A stretch of DNA of 64,000 nt from Burkholderia sp. HI2500 (GCF_002223055.1 NZ_NKFL01000006.1:1-64000); one strand, 5' to 3'. Shown: positions 35,494 through 44,881, counted from the first letter of the stretch. Notes: generated by a model from the letters alone, not told the origin. Translations and numbers: made by a program.

Positions 35494-36912
35494 ATGGCCT
35501 CAACGGACAGCCTTTCGCAGGCACCTGCCCAATCCCCACCCGTCGACCCCGGCTCCATTTCGGCCCGCCTGGATCGCCTGCCGCCCACCCGCACCGTCTG
35601 GAAGCTCGTCGTCCTGCTGAGCCTCGGCTTCTTCTTCGAGCTCTACGACCTGCTCTATAGCGGCTACGTCGCCCCCGGCCTCGTGAAAGGCGGAATCCTG
35701 TCGGCAACGACGCACGGCCTGTTCGGCACCACGGGCGTCGCGAGCTTCATCGCCGCGCTGTTCTCCGGGCTCTTCATCGGCACGATCGCGTGCGGCTTCC
35801 TCGCCGACCGTTTCGGCCGCCGCGCGATCTTCACGTGGTCACTGCTGTGGTACACGGCCGCCAACGTCGTGATGGCGTTCCAGGACACCGCCGCCGGGCT
35901 GAACTTCTGGCGCTTCGTCGTCGGTCTCGGCCTCGGCGTCGAGATGGTGACGATCGGCACGTACATCTCCGAGCTCGTCCCGAAGCAGATCCGCGGCCGC
36001 GCATTCGCGTGCGAGCAGGCGGTCGGGTTCGTCGCGGTGCCGGTGGTCGCGTTCCTCGCGTACCTGCTCGTGCCGCACGCCCCGTTCGGCCTCGACGGCT
36101 GGCGCTGGGTCGTGCTGATCGGCGCGCACGGCGCGCTGTTCGTATGGTGGATTCGCCGCGAACTGCCGGAAAGCCCGCGCTGGCTCGCGCAGCAGGGCCG
36201 GGTCGAAGAAGCTGACCGCATCATGCGTGCGCTCGAGGCGAAGGTCGAAGCCGAATACGGCCGGCCGCTGCCGCCGCCCGCGCCTGCCGAGCCCGTGCCG
36301 CCGCGCGGCAGCTTCCGCGACATGTGGGTGCAGCCATATCGCAGCCGCACGATCATGATGACGATCTTCAACGTGTTCCAGACGGTCGGCTTCTACGGCT
36401 TCGCGAACTGGGTGCCGACGCTGTTGATCAAGCAGGGCATCACCATCACGTCGAGCCTGATGTATTCGAGCGTGATCGCGCTCGCCGCGCCGATCGGCCC
36501 GCTGATCGGTCTCGTGATCGCCGACCGCTTCGAGCGCAAGTCGGTGATCGTCGCGATGGCGGCGGCGATCGTCGTCTGTGGGCTGCTGTTCAGCCAGACG
36601 ACGGTGGGTGCATTCCTGATCGTGCTCGGCATCGGCCTCACGCTCGCCAGCAACATCATGTCGTACAGCTTCCACGCGTATCAGGCCGAGCTGTTCCCGA
36701 CGTCGATCCGCGCACGGGCCGTCGGCTTCGTCTATTCGTGGAGCCGCTTCTCGGCGATCTTCTCGTCGTTCGTGATCGCGGCGGTGCTGAAGGGATTCGG
36801 CACGTTCGGCGTGTTCGCGTTCATCGCGGGCGCGATGGTGATCGTGATGGCCGCGATCGGGTTCATGGGGCCGCGCACGAAGGGCATCGCGCTCGAAACC
36901 ATCTCGAAGTAA
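35494..36912 (+). CDS. MFS transporter, sugar/aromatic-acid type
   Basis: A 472-residue, 12-helix symporter. The loop between helices 2 and 3 has GFLADRFGRRAIFTW (motif A), and PESPRWLAQQGRVEEADRIM in the central loop is typical of the sugar-porter/MHS branch. ELFPTSIRARAVGFVYSWSRFSAI in the C-half is also family-typical. The ATG at 35494 has CAGGAGA 8-14 bases upstream. It stands alone, so the substrate is unknown; an organic acid or sugar is likely. Confidence 0.87.
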   Translation: MASTDSLSQAPAQSPPVDPGSISARLDRLPPTRTVWKLVVLLSLGFFFELYDLLYSGYVAPGLVKGGILSATTHGLFGTTGVASFIAALFSGLFIGTIACGFLADRFGRRAIFTWSLLWYTAANVVMAFQDTAAGLNFWRFVVGLGLGVEMVTIGTYISELVPKQIRGRAFACEQAVGFVAVPVVAFLAYLLVPHAPFGLDGWRWVVLIGAHGALFVWWIRRELPESPRWLAQQGRVEEADRIMRALEAKVEAEYGRPLPPPAPAEPVPPRGSFRDMWVQPYRSRTIMMTIFNVFQTVGFYGFANWVPTLLIKQGITITSSLMYSSVIALAAPIGPLIGLVIADRFERKSVIVAMAAAIVVCGLLFSQTTVGAFLIVLGIGLTLASNIMSYSFHAYQAELFPTSIRARAVGFVYSWSRFSAIFSSFVIAAVLKGFGTFGVFAFIAGAMVIVMAAIGFMGPRTKGIALETISK

Positions 36913-37398
36913 CCGGTGGTTGCGCACGCATGTCGCACGGTTCGTGCGGCGTGCGTGCGTGCGTGTGATGCGATGGCGATTGCATCGCGCTTACGGCATG
37001 TACCGCGTATCTGGAGTGATCTGGCATCCGAATTGATTTGAAGACCCAGTCGTGCCTTGGCGAATCACACCGCTTCCTGTATCGATCGCGCACGCCCAAT
37101 AAATCAGACTGCCACGTAACGAACAAGCAAGCGGCAACGAGTTGAAACAAAGCGTGACGAAGCGCAAAACCGCGACGTTCGCCCCTGCCGATTCTTGCTC
37201 GGACGCGTAGAATGAAGGGCCTGACGACTCATTAGCCGCCATCGGACCGACCGCGTTGCAACAGCGAACGGCTCCGCCGCGAAGAGGCGTCGGCGCCGGG
37301 CGCACACGATGCGCCGGACGTGTCGATGGCTTGCGCGGAAGATGCGCCGCCCGCAACAGCAGCATGCGGCGGCCGGATCGGCCGATGGCTTCGAACGT
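36913..37398. other. Intergenic region before the L,D-transpeptidase-like gene
   Basis: A 486-bp gap. Near the start it has an alternating GTGC run and a GCGATG-N7-CATCGC hairpin (36970-36988) that could terminate the MFS transcript. A TAGAAT -10-like hexamer lies at about 37208. No supported gene was seen. Confidence 0.5.
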
Positions 37399-38628
37399 AT
37401 GATGCCTTTCAGCTTCACGCGGCGATTTGCGAAGCCGCGTTGCCTTGCCCGTGTCGCCGCTGCGTGTATCGGGATCGCCGCGGCACTGCCGATCTCCATG
37501 CTCGTCGAGCGGCCTGCCTTGGCGGCGTCCGACGCATCGGCGCCCGTCGCTACGTCATCCTCATCAGTCGAGTCACCCGCATCGGCAGCTTCTCGGGCGC
37601 ATCCCGCTTCGGCGGCGCATGCATCGTCGGGTGCGTCGGCGGCCAGGCCCGCGCCTGCCGCATCACACGTGCATCCCGTGGAGCCTGCCAGCCCGGCGTC
37701 GGGCGCAGCGAATGCATCGGGCGCATCCGCACCTTCCGCAGCTTCCGCCGCCGCACCTGCATCGGCCGCTTCCGCTGCGGCCGCCAGCGAAGCCGAGCCA
37801 CCCGCACCGACACCGCCGCGCCAGCATCCTCCCCTGTCGGCCGAAGAGGCAAAAGATGCGACGGCGCGCGCGATCGACATGCGCAAGCGCTTCACGCAGG
37901 AAGTCACGCGGCGCCTGAACGTGCCCGCAAGTGAGCAACGCGCGTACGGCGAGCGTCTCCAGAAAGCGCTCGTCGATGCGAACCTCGGCGACCTCGCCGG
38001 CGAATACATCGCGATGGTCGACCGCGCGCCGAACGTCCAGGCGCTGTTCATCTACTTCCGCGCGACGCCGGCCAACGCGTGGATGATGATTGGCGCATCG
38101 CCGGTCGGCACCGGGCTGCCGGGCACGTACGACCATTTCCTGACGCCGCTCGGCGTGTTCCATCACTCGCCGGACAACATGGATTTCCGCGCGGAAGGCA
38201 CGACGAACGAGAACGGCATTCGCGGCTATGGGCACCGCGACATGCGCATCTACGACTTCGGCTGGGTGGACGGCGAGCGTGGGTGGGGCAAGGGCGGCGT
38301 GTCGCCGATGCGCTTCCAGATGCATGCGACCGATCCCGATCGCCTCGAAGCGCTGCTGGGCATCCGGCACTCGAAAGGGTGCGTGCGCATTCCCGCCTCG
38401 CTGAATACGTTCTTCGACCAGCACGGCCTGCTCGACGACGACTACCAGGCACGCGTCGAGGCCGGCAAGTCGCTGTGGGTGCTGCGTCGCGATCGCGACA
38501 TCACGCCGATCGCGGGCCGCTACCTGGTCGTGATCGACAGCGCACGCAAGACGCGGCCGGCATGGTCGCCGTTGCCGGGGCGCAAAGCGTGGTCGAAGCT
38601 GCCGAAGGGCGGCGACACGGCGGATTGA
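37399..38628 (+). CDS. L,D-transpeptidase (YkuD-like) family protein, exported
   Basis: A 409-residue envelope protein. After a hydrophobic segment (CLARVAAACIGIAAALPISMLVERPALA) that should act as a signal peptide comes an Ala/Ser/Pro-rich linker of about 120 residues. The globular C-terminal domain carries the L,D-transpeptidase motif HSKGCVRIP with the catalytic cysteine in KGC, and the earlier His in GIRGYGHRD. Such enzymes make 3-3 peptidoglycan crosslinks or attach proteins to it. The domain order resembles murein-linking YkuD proteins, but the catalytic motif is somewhat shortened. Start choice is uncertain; another ATG lies 90 bases upstream. Confidence 0.75.
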   Translation: MMPFSFTRRFAKPRCLARVAAACIGIAAALPISMLVERPALAASDASAPVATSSSSVESPASAASRAHPASAAHASSGASAARPAPAASHVHPVEPASPASGAANASGASAPSAASAAAPASAASAAAASEAEPPAPTPPRQHPPLSAEEAKDATARAIDMRKRFTQEVTRRLNVPASEQRAYGERLQKALVDANLGDLAGEYIAMVDRAPNVQALFIYFRATPANAWMMIGASPVGTGLPGTYDHFLTPLGVFHHSPDNMDFRAEGTTNENGIRGYGHRDMRIYDFGWVDGERGWGKGGVSPMRFQMHATDPDRLEALLGIRHSKGCVRIPASLNTFFDQHGLLDDDYQARVEAGKSLWVLRRDRDITPIAGRYLVVIDSARKTRPAWSPLPGRKAWSKLPKGGDTAD

Positions 38629-38675
38629 CGGCCGGCGAGGCGGGCACGGGAGCGATCCGGATGAGAATAAATCCG

Positions 38676-38709
38676 TTTTATTGAACCATAATAAAAGCAA
38701 ACTTTTATT
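38676..38709. promoter_or_regulatory. Three alternating 7-bp half-sites upstream of the porin-hydrolase operon
   Basis: TTTTATT (38676-38682), AATAAAA (38690-38696) and TTTTATT (38703-38709) form two overlapping inverted repeats with spacers of 7 and 6 bases. They stand 80-113 bases before the porin ATG, in an AT-rich stretch unusual for this genome. This looks like a cooperative operator or a -35/-10-flanking activator site. Confidence 0.6.
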
Positions 38710-38788
38710 ATCCGATCCGGGTTCGTATAGTCGAGGCCAGTTTCGCGGAACCCTGCCGCGCCTGGACCACCACCGATCACACGACCCG

Positions 38789-39901
38789 ATGAAAACTCTC
38801 TACAAGCTCGCCCCGCTCGCGATGCTCGGCGCCTTCGCGACGCATGCCTGTGCGCAAAGCAGCATCACGCTGTACGGTCTCATCTCGGCCGGTGTCGGGT
38901 TCGCGACCAACCAGGGCGGCAAGAACGCCTGGCAGGCGCTGTCCGGCACGAACCAGAACCCGCGCTGGGGGCTGAAGGGCAAGGAGGATCTCGGGCAGGG
39001 GCTGTCCGCGGTCTTCCAGCTGGAGAACGGCTTCAACGTGATGACCGGCACGGCCGCGCAGAACGGCCGCGAGTTCGGGCGGATGGCCTACGTCGGCCTC
39101 GCCGACCGCACCTACGGCTCGCTGACGTTCGGCCGCCAGTACGATGCGATCCACGACTACATCGGGCCGGTGATCATCGCGAGCAACGGCGTGAACATCG
39201 GCGACAACGACAACGGCTACAACGACATCCGCGTGCAGAACTCGGTGAAGTACGTGAGCCCCGTCTACTACGGCCTGAAATTCACCGCGCTGTACGGCTT
39301 CAGCAACGCGACCGGCTTCGCGAACAACAGCGCATACAGCTTCGGGCTCGGCTACGAGCAGGGCCCGCTGCGCTGGAGCGTGGTCTACGCGCAGTACAAC
39401 CATCCGTACAGCGCGACGAACCAGGACGGCGCGATCGCGAACGACTATGCGTCGCCGCTGTTGATCTTCAGCAAGAGCGCGATGTCGCCGGCGGCTTACG
39501 CGAGCCGGCAGCGGATCGCGGGCACGGGCGGCTTCTACACGATCGGCCGCGCGCAGTTCGCGGCGATGTTTACCGACGTGCGCTACGATTACCTCGACAA
39601 TTCGCACCTGCACCTGCAGAACCTCGGCGTGAACGTCGTCTACACGATGACGCCGCAACTCTTCCTCGGCGCCGCGTATGCGTTCACGAACGGCAAGTAC
39701 GACGTGATCGACAAGCGGCCGAAATGGCACCAGGTGAACCTGCAGGCCGATTACTTCCTGTCGAAACGCACCGACGTCGCGCTGACGGTGATCGCGCAGC
39801 AGGCGGCCGGCGACGCGGACCATGCGCAGATCTTCGCGTACGCACGGTCGACCGGCACGCGCCAGATGATGGCGACGCTCGGCGTCCGGCATGTTTTCTG
39901 A
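38789..39901 (+). CDS. Outer-membrane porin, Gram-negative type (OmpC-like)
   Basis: A 370-residue trimeric general porin. A signal peptide (MKTLYKLAPLAMLGAFATHACA) precedes the mature start QSSITLYGLISAGVGF, the standard Burkholderia porin beginning. Alternating beta-strands follow, with RWGLKGKEDLGQGLSAVFQLENGF and GRMAYVGLADRTYGSLTFGRQYD, and the C-terminus ends in Phe (GVRHVF), the assembly signal. The neighbouring nucleoside hydrolase starts 10 bases after its stop, so the porin likely supplies nucleosides to that enzyme. Confidence 0.95.
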   Translation: MKTLYKLAPLAMLGAFATHACAQSSITLYGLISAGVGFATNQGGKNAWQALSGTNQNPRWGLKGKEDLGQGLSAVFQLENGFNVMTGTAAQNGREFGRMAYVGLADRTYGSLTFGRQYDAIHDYIGPVIIASNGVNIGDNDNGYNDIRVQNSVKYVSPVYYGLKFTALYGFSNATGFANNSAYSFGLGYEQGPLRWSVVYAQYNHPYSATNQDGAIANDYASPLLIFSKSAMSPAAYASRQRIAGTGGFYTIGRAQFAAMFTDVRYDYLDNSHLHLQNLGVNVVYTMTPQLFLGAAYAFTNGKYDVIDKRPKWHQVNLQADYFLSKRTDVALTVIAQQAAGDADHAQIFAYARSTGTRQMMATLGVRHVF

Positions 39902-39911
39902 GCGCCCGACC

Positions 39912-40964
39912 ATGACCCATCCGATCGCATCCCGCCGCACCTTCCTGAAACTGTCCGCCGCGCTGGCCGGCACCGCGCTGCTGCCGGAAACGGGCGCGTT
40001 CGCGGCCGGCGACGCCGCCGGGCGCCGCACGGTGATCATCGATACCGACCCGGGGCAGGACGACGCCATCGCGATCCTGTTCGCGCTGGGCGCGCAAGAC
40101 AAGCTCGACGTGCGCGCGCTGACCGCCGTCGCCGGCAACGTGCCGCTCGACCTGACTGAACGCAATGCGCGGATCATTCGCGACTGGGCCGGCCGCACGA
40201 AGACGCTGCCCGTCTACGCAGGCTGCCCGCGTCCGCTCGTGCGCGACCTCGTGACGGCCGCGAACGTGCACGGCAAGACCGGGCTCGAAGGCGTCGAGCT
40301 GCACGAGCCGCGCGCACCGCTTGCCGCCGGTCACGCGGTGGCGTACCTCGTCGATACGCTGAGCCGCGCGGCGCCGGGCAGCGTGACGCTGTGCGCGCTC
40401 GGCCCGCTGACGAACCTCGCGACCGCGTTGGTCGAAGCGCCGCAGATTCGCGGCGCGCTGCGCGAGATCGTGCTGATGGGCGGCGCGTTCTTCGAGCGCG
40501 GCAACATCACGCCGGCCGCCGAATTCAACCTCTACGTCGATCCGCAGGCGGCCGAAGTCGTCTTCGGCAGCGGCGTGCCGATCGTCGTGCTGCCGCGCGA
40601 TGTCGCCGTGAAAGCGCCGATCACGCCGGCACGCGTCGCGCCGTTCCGCGCGCTCGGCAATCGCTGCGGCGCGATCGTCGCCGACATCATGGAGGCCGAA
40701 CTCGCGTACAACAAGAAGCGGCGCGGCGCCGAAGATGCGCCGATGTACGACCCGACCGCGGTCGGCTATCTCGTCGATCCGACGTTGTTCGGCGGACGCA
40801 AGGTGAACGTGACGGTCGAGACGACCGGGCAGTGGACGCTCGGCGAGACGGTCGTCGACTGGAACGGGCGCAGCGGCCGTACGGCGAACGCGACGTGGAT
40901 CAACGAGGTCGATGCGGACCGCTTCTACGCGGCGCTCGTCGAGCGCATCGCGAAGTTGCCCTGA
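39912..40964 (+). CDS. Inosine-uridine nucleoside hydrolase family, Tat-exported
   Basis: A 350-residue enzyme that cleaves nucleosides into base and ribose. A Tat signal with SRRTFLK (residues 7-13) and the hydrophobic LSAALAGTALL indicates export as a folded protein. The calcium/ribose-binding signature DTDPGQDDAIAI starts at Asp44, and FNLYVDPQAAEVVF and the C-terminal region match the family. The ATG overlaps no gene and lies 10 bases after the porin stop. Periplasmic location together with the purine permease and deaminase downstream points to scavenging of external nucleosides. Confidence 0.9.
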   Translation: MTHPIASRRTFLKLSAALAGTALLPETGAFAAGDAAGRRTVIIDTDPGQDDAIAILFALGAQDKLDVRALTAVAGNVPLDLTERNARIIRDWAGRTKTLPVYAGCPRPLVRDLVTAANVHGKTGLEGVELHEPRAPLAAGHAVAYLVDTLSRAAPGSVTLCALGPLTNLATALVEAPQIRGALREIVLMGGAFFERGNITPAAEFNLYVDPQAAEVVFGSGVPIVVLPRDVAVKAPITPARVAPFRALGNRCGAIVADIMEAELAYNKKRRGAEDAPMYDPTAVGYLVDPTLFGGRKVNVTVETTGQWTLGETVVDWNGRSGRTANATWINEVDADRFYAALVERIAKLP

Positions 40965-40970
40965 AGGCAT

Positions 40971-41882
40971 TCAGATGTGCTTCGCAATCCATTCGCGGCA
41001 CGCGCGCACGTGCGGGCCGCGATCGTCGCCGGTGAGCGAGATCAGCGAGATCGCGCGCGTGACGCGCGGCTTGTCGACGCGCAGCGCGACGAGTTCGGGA
41101 TCGTGCAGATGCATCGTGTAGAGGCTCGGCAGTACGGCGGTCGCGAGGCCGTTGCGCGCAAGCGCGTAGAGCGGCTCGGTGTATTCCATCCGGTACGTGA
41201 CGTTCAGGCGCAGCTTCTCGGCGCCGCCGGTGCGATGCAGCGATTCGCTGACGCTGCCGCGCACGAACACCGCGAGCTCGCGATCGACGAGCCTGGCCCA
41301 CGTGACGCTCTTCGCGCGGGCAAGCGGATCGTCATGCCGCACGACGATCACGATCTCGTCCTCGAAGAGCTGCTGGTAGCGCAGCGTGCCGTCGTCGCTG
41401 TCCGGTTCGCGCACGCCGATGCCGAGATCCGCGACGCTGTCGCGCACGGCTTCGACGAGCGCGCTGTTGGGCAGGTCGGTGAGGGTGAAGCGCAGGGTCG
41501 GATGCGCGTCGCGCAGCGCATTGAGCGCGGGCAGCAGGCGGCCCGCGACCGACGGGATGAACGCGATGCGCACGGTCTGGATGCGTTCGCCGATGAGCCG
41601 CGTCATGTCGTCGAAGGTGCCGCGCGCCTGGTTGAGCAGGCGTTCGGCGAGCGGCAGCACGGCAACGCCTGCGGAGGTGAGTGTGAGCCGGTGCGCGGAG
41701 CGCGCGAACAGGCGCCCGCCGAGCAGGAACTCGATCTGGCGGATCGACGCGGTGAGCGCGGGCTGCGTGAGCGACAGCGCCTGCGCGGCCTGCGTGAAGC
41801 TGCGTGCGTGGGCAAGCACGACGAAGTGCTGGACCTGCCGCAGCGTGAGCGCGGGCAGCAGCGACGAGCGGTCGGACGACAT
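40971..41882 (-). CDS. LysR-type transcriptional regulator of the nucleoside cluster
   Basis: A 303-residue LysR regulator. The helix-turn-helix domain (about residues 10-68) contains LTLRQVQHFVVLAHARSFTQAAQALSLTQPALTASIRQIE, followed by a substrate-binding domain. It lies convergent with the nucleoside hydrolase and divergent from the NCS2 permease (94 bases). It is therefore the probable regulator of purine/nucleoside uptake genes on either side. The first ATG is 23 codons further upstream, but 41882 gives the usual N-terminus. Confidence 0.9.
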   Translation of the reverse strand: MSSDRSSLLPALTLRQVQHFVVLAHARSFTQAAQALSLTQPALTASIRQIEFLLGGRLFARSAHRLTLTSAGVAVLPLAERLLNQARGTFDDMTRLIGERIQTVRIAFIPSVAGRLLPALNALRDAHPTLRFTLTDLPNSALVEAVRDSVADLGIGVREPDSDDGTLRYQQLFEDEIVIVVRHDDPLARAKSVTWARLVDRELAVFVRGSVSESLHRTGGAEKLRLNVTYRMEYTEPLYALARNGLATAVLPSLYTMHLHDPELVALRVDKPRVTRAISLISLTGDDRGPHVRACREWIAKHI

Positions 41883-41976
41883 CGGGCAATAGCGGTCGGG
41901 ATGCGGTACGCGGCAGTATAAGACCGCGCCGCGTGAATCGACACAGGACAATATTCGGAATCACAGGAGAACCACC

Positions 41977-43326
41977 ATGTCAGCGACTGACACGATGCCG
42001 GCGCACGCGCCGGCCAACTGGCTCGAACGCCGCTTCGCGCTCGCCGCGCGCGGCACGAGCGTGCGCACGGAGACGATCGCGGGCGTCACGTCGTTTCTCG
42101 CGGCCGCGTACCTGCTCGTCGTGATCCCGTCGCTGCTCGCGACGGGCGGCATGGAGCGCGGCGCGGCGACGACCGCGACGATCATCGTGTTCGTGCTGTT
42201 CACCACGCTGATGGGGCTCTACGCGAACCTGCCGTTCCTCGTCGGCCCCGGCATCGGCGGCTCGGTGATCATCGGCGTGACGCTCGCGACGACCGAGCAC
42301 GTCGGCTGGCAGACGGGTCTCGGCATTGCCTGCGTGTCGGGCGTGCTGTTCTTCCTGCTGACGATCCTCGGCGCACGCGGCGTCGTGGTGCGGCTGATTC
42401 CGGTGCAGATCAAGCTCGGGCTCGGCGCGTCGATCGGGCTGTTCGTGACGATGCTCGGGCTGCGCAACGCGGGGATGGTCGTCGCGAACGCGAAGACCAA
42501 CGCGTTCGCGCTCGGCGATTTCTCGCGGCCGGGTGCGCTCGTTGCGCTGATCGGCCTCGCGGTCGCGATCGTGCTGCAGGCGCGCAAGGTGCCCGGCGCG
42601 ATCCTGATCGCGATCCTCGTCGCAGCCGCGGCCGGCGTGCCGCTCGGCGTCACGCATCTGCCCGCGTCGTTCGTGTCGCTGCCGCACAGCATCGCGCCGA
42701 TCGCGTTCAAGCTCGACATCGGCAGCGCGTTGAGCCTCGCGGCCGCGCCGTACCTGTTCGCGTTCTTCGCGGCGGAATTCTTCTCGACGCTCGGCACCGC
42801 GCTCGCGGTCGGCGCGAAGGCGAACCTGCTCGACGAGCAGGGCAACCTGCCGAACATCAACCGGCCGTTCCTCGTCGATTCGCTCGCGGCGACGCTCGGG
42901 CCCGTGTTCGGCATTCCCGCGCTGACCGCGCTGATCGAATCGGCGGCAGGCGTCGAGGCCGGCGGCCGCAGCGGGCTGTCGTCGCTGGCGGCGGCCGTGC
43001 TGTTCGCCGCGATGCTGCTGTTCGTGCCGGTCGCGCTCGCGATCCCGAAAGAGGCGACCGCGCCGGCGCTGATCCTGATCGGGCTGTCGATGTTCGCGAC
43101 GATCCGCCATACGCATTTCGACGACTTCACCGATGCGCTGCCCGTGATGTCGATGGTGCTGCTCACGCTGATGTCGAACAGCTTCGGCACCGGCATCGCG
43201 GGCGGGCTGCTGTGCTACGTGCTCGTCAAGCTGCTGGCCGGCCGCTGGCGCGACGTGTCGTGGGGGCTCGTCGTGCTCGCGCTTCCGCTCGGCTACTACT
43301 TCTGGACCGTCGTGAAGCCGCACTGA
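41977..43326 (+). CDS. NCS2 family purine permease (AzgA-type)
   Basis: A 449-residue inner-membrane permease of the AzgA/guanine-hypoxanthine group. It has the start FALAARGTSVRTETIAGVTSFLAAAYLLVV, the PGIGGSVIIGVTLATTE segment, FFAAEFFSTLGTALAVGAKAN and the helix ALIESAAGVEAGGRSGLSSL, all characteristic. About 13-14 membrane segments are visible. A GGAGAACC stretch precedes the start. It is followed 46 bases later by the deaminase gene, in the same transcription unit, suggesting that the imported base or nucleoside is fed to that enzyme. Confidence 0.92.
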   Translation: MSATDTMPAHAPANWLERRFALAARGTSVRTETIAGVTSFLAAAYLLVVIPSLLATGGMERGAATTATIIVFVLFTTLMGLYANLPFLVGPGIGGSVIIGVTLATTEHVGWQTGLGIACVSGVLFFLLTILGARGVVVRLIPVQIKLGLGASIGLFVTMLGLRNAGMVVANAKTNAFALGDFSRPGALVALIGLAVAIVLQARKVPGAILIAILVAAAAGVPLGVTHLPASFVSLPHSIAPIAFKLDIGSALSLAAAPYLFAFFAAEFFSTLGTALAVGAKANLLDEQGNLPNINRPFLVDSLAATLGPVFGIPALTALIESAAGVEAGGRSGLSSLAAAVLFAAMLLFVPVALAIPKEATAPALILIGLSMFATIRHTHFDDFTDALPVMSMVLLTLMSNSFGTGIAGGLLCYVLVKLLAGRWRDVSWGLVVLALPLGYYFWTVVKPH

Positions 43327-43372
43327 GAGACGGCTTTCGCGACGCATCGGCACTACCCATAACGAGACTGCA

Positions 43373-44473
43373 ATGAAGGCAACACCAGGTAACGTCCCGG
43401 CCGCGCGCACGGGCATCGAGATCACGCCGGCCCACCGGGCCTTCTTCCACGCGCTGCCGAAGGTCGAGCTGCATTGCCACCTGCTCGGCGCGGTGCGGCA
43501 CGACACGTTCGTCGCGCTCGCGGCGCGCAGCGGCGCGCCGATCGAGCGCGCGGAGATCGACGCGTTCTATGCGCGGGGCGAGAAGCCGGTCGGCGTGCTG
43601 CATGTGCTGCGCGCGCTCGACCGGTATCTGCTCACGCAGCCCGACGACCTGCGGCGGATCGCCTACGAGTATCTGGAGGATGCGGCCGCGCACCACGTCC
43701 GGCATGCGGAATTCTTCTGGAATCCGACGGGTACGGTGCGCGTGTCGGGGATCGCGTATGAGGATGCGCAGGCCGCGATCGTGACGGGTATTCGCGACGC
43801 CGCACGCGACTTCGGGATCGGCGCGCGCCTGATCCCGAGCATCGACCGCGAGCAGGATCCCGACGAAGCGGTGGCGATCGTCGAATGGATGAAGGCGAAC
43901 CGCGCGGATGAAGTGGCGGGGCTCGGGATCGACTATCGCGAGAACGACCGGCCGCCGGAGCTGTTCTGGAAGGCGTACCGCAATGCGCGCGCGGCGGGCT
44001 TTCGCACGACCGCGCATGCGGGCGAGTTCGGGATGCCGTGGCGCAACGTCGAGACGGCCGTCGATCTGTTGCAGGTCGATCGCGTCGATCACGGTTACAC
44101 GATCGTCGACAACCCGGAGCTGTGCGCGCGCTATGCGGAGCGCGGGATCGTCTTCACCGTCGTGCCGACGAATTCGTACTATCTGCGTACGCTGCCGCCG
44201 GAGCAATGGGCGGAACTTCACCCGATGCGCAAGATGCCGGGCCTCGGGCTGAAGATCCATCCGAACACCGACGATCCGACGCTGCACAAGGTCAATCCGT
44301 CGGAGGCATGGGAACTGATGTTCAGCCATTTCGGGTTCACCGTGGCCGAGCTGAAGCAGTTCATGCTGAACGGGATCGACGGCGCGTGGGTGGACGACGC
44401 GACGAAGGCTGCGTGGCGTGCGGCGTGGGCGCCGGAGTTCGACGTGCTGGCTGCCACGCTCGCGGCGGGCTGA
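43373..44473 (+). CDS. Adenosine deaminase family enzyme
   Basis: A 366-residue amidohydrolase that deaminates adenosine (or adenine or a related purine). Zinc ligands His34 and His36 lie in VELHCHLLGA, His215 and the proton-shuttle Glu218 in TAHAGEFG, and Asp300 in NTDDPTLH. The DHGYTI segment carries the catalytic His. The first motif reads HCHLLGA where HxHxDG is common, so substrate preference may differ from classical ADA. It is 46 bases downstream of the purine permease on the same strand, completing the nucleoside-to-hypoxanthine route with the hydrolase. Confidence 0.9.
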   Translation: MKATPGNVPAARTGIEITPAHRAFFHALPKVELHCHLLGAVRHDTFVALAARSGAPIERAEIDAFYARGEKPVGVLHVLRALDRYLLTQPDDLRRIAYEYLEDAAAHHVRHAEFFWNPTGTVRVSGIAYEDAQAAIVTGIRDAARDFGIGARLIPSIDREQDPDEAVAIVEWMKANRADEVAGLGIDYRENDRPPELFWKAYRNARAAGFRTTAHAGEFGMPWRNVETAVDLLQVDRVDHGYTIVDNPELCARYAERGIVFTVVPTNSYYLRTLPPEQWAELHPMRKMPGLGLKIHPNTDDPTLHKVNPSEAWELMFSHFGFTVAELKQFMLNGIDGAWVDDATKAAWRAAWAPEFDVLAATLAAG

Positions 44474-44503
44474 ACGCGGCTGCGTTTTACGCCGGCTGGT
44501 GCT

Positions 44504-44623
44504 TCAACCGGCCGGCGACTCGTTGTGCCGGAACAGCTTCACGACGCCCGGCAGGCCGCCGGCGTCGAGCGATTCCGCGTAGCGGTGCAGCAGGTTCGCG
44601 ATCGCGACTGCGCTCTGGGTCAT
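44504..44623 (-). pseudogene. Truncated SnoaL/NTF2-like domain remnant
   Basis: An in-frame 39-residue piece beginning MTQSAVAIANLLHRYAESLD and ending at a stop after HNESPAG. The opening looks like the first helix of a SnoaL/NTF2-like protein, normally about 130 residues. No downstream frame on the minus strand continues the domain before the deaminase gene. It therefore appears to be a broken gene. An alternative is a real micro-protein. Confidence 0.5.
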
Positions 44624-44881
44624 GCGGGCTCCCCCCTCGTTGAGCGATGACGACGATGGTGCGCGGCGCGCGGCGGCTCCGCTTCGTCCGGGTGGCCTGA
44701 GCCGGCACACGCCTCTCCATACCTTTTCATTTCCTGCACATCGCCGTTATTGCCCGCGCCGGCTGGCACGCGTCGCCCGCGTTCGCTATATTGGCGTCCG
44801 GTAGCGATTGGTCGTGTCGCAGCCGCCGTGCGCTGTCGCGCCGGATATTCCCAAAACAATTCGAAGAGAGAGGCTTCAGCC

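Noticed and set aside
38681..38788. Thirty-six-codon extension of the first porin
   Set aside because: It would bury the signal peptide and run through the AT-rich half-sites.
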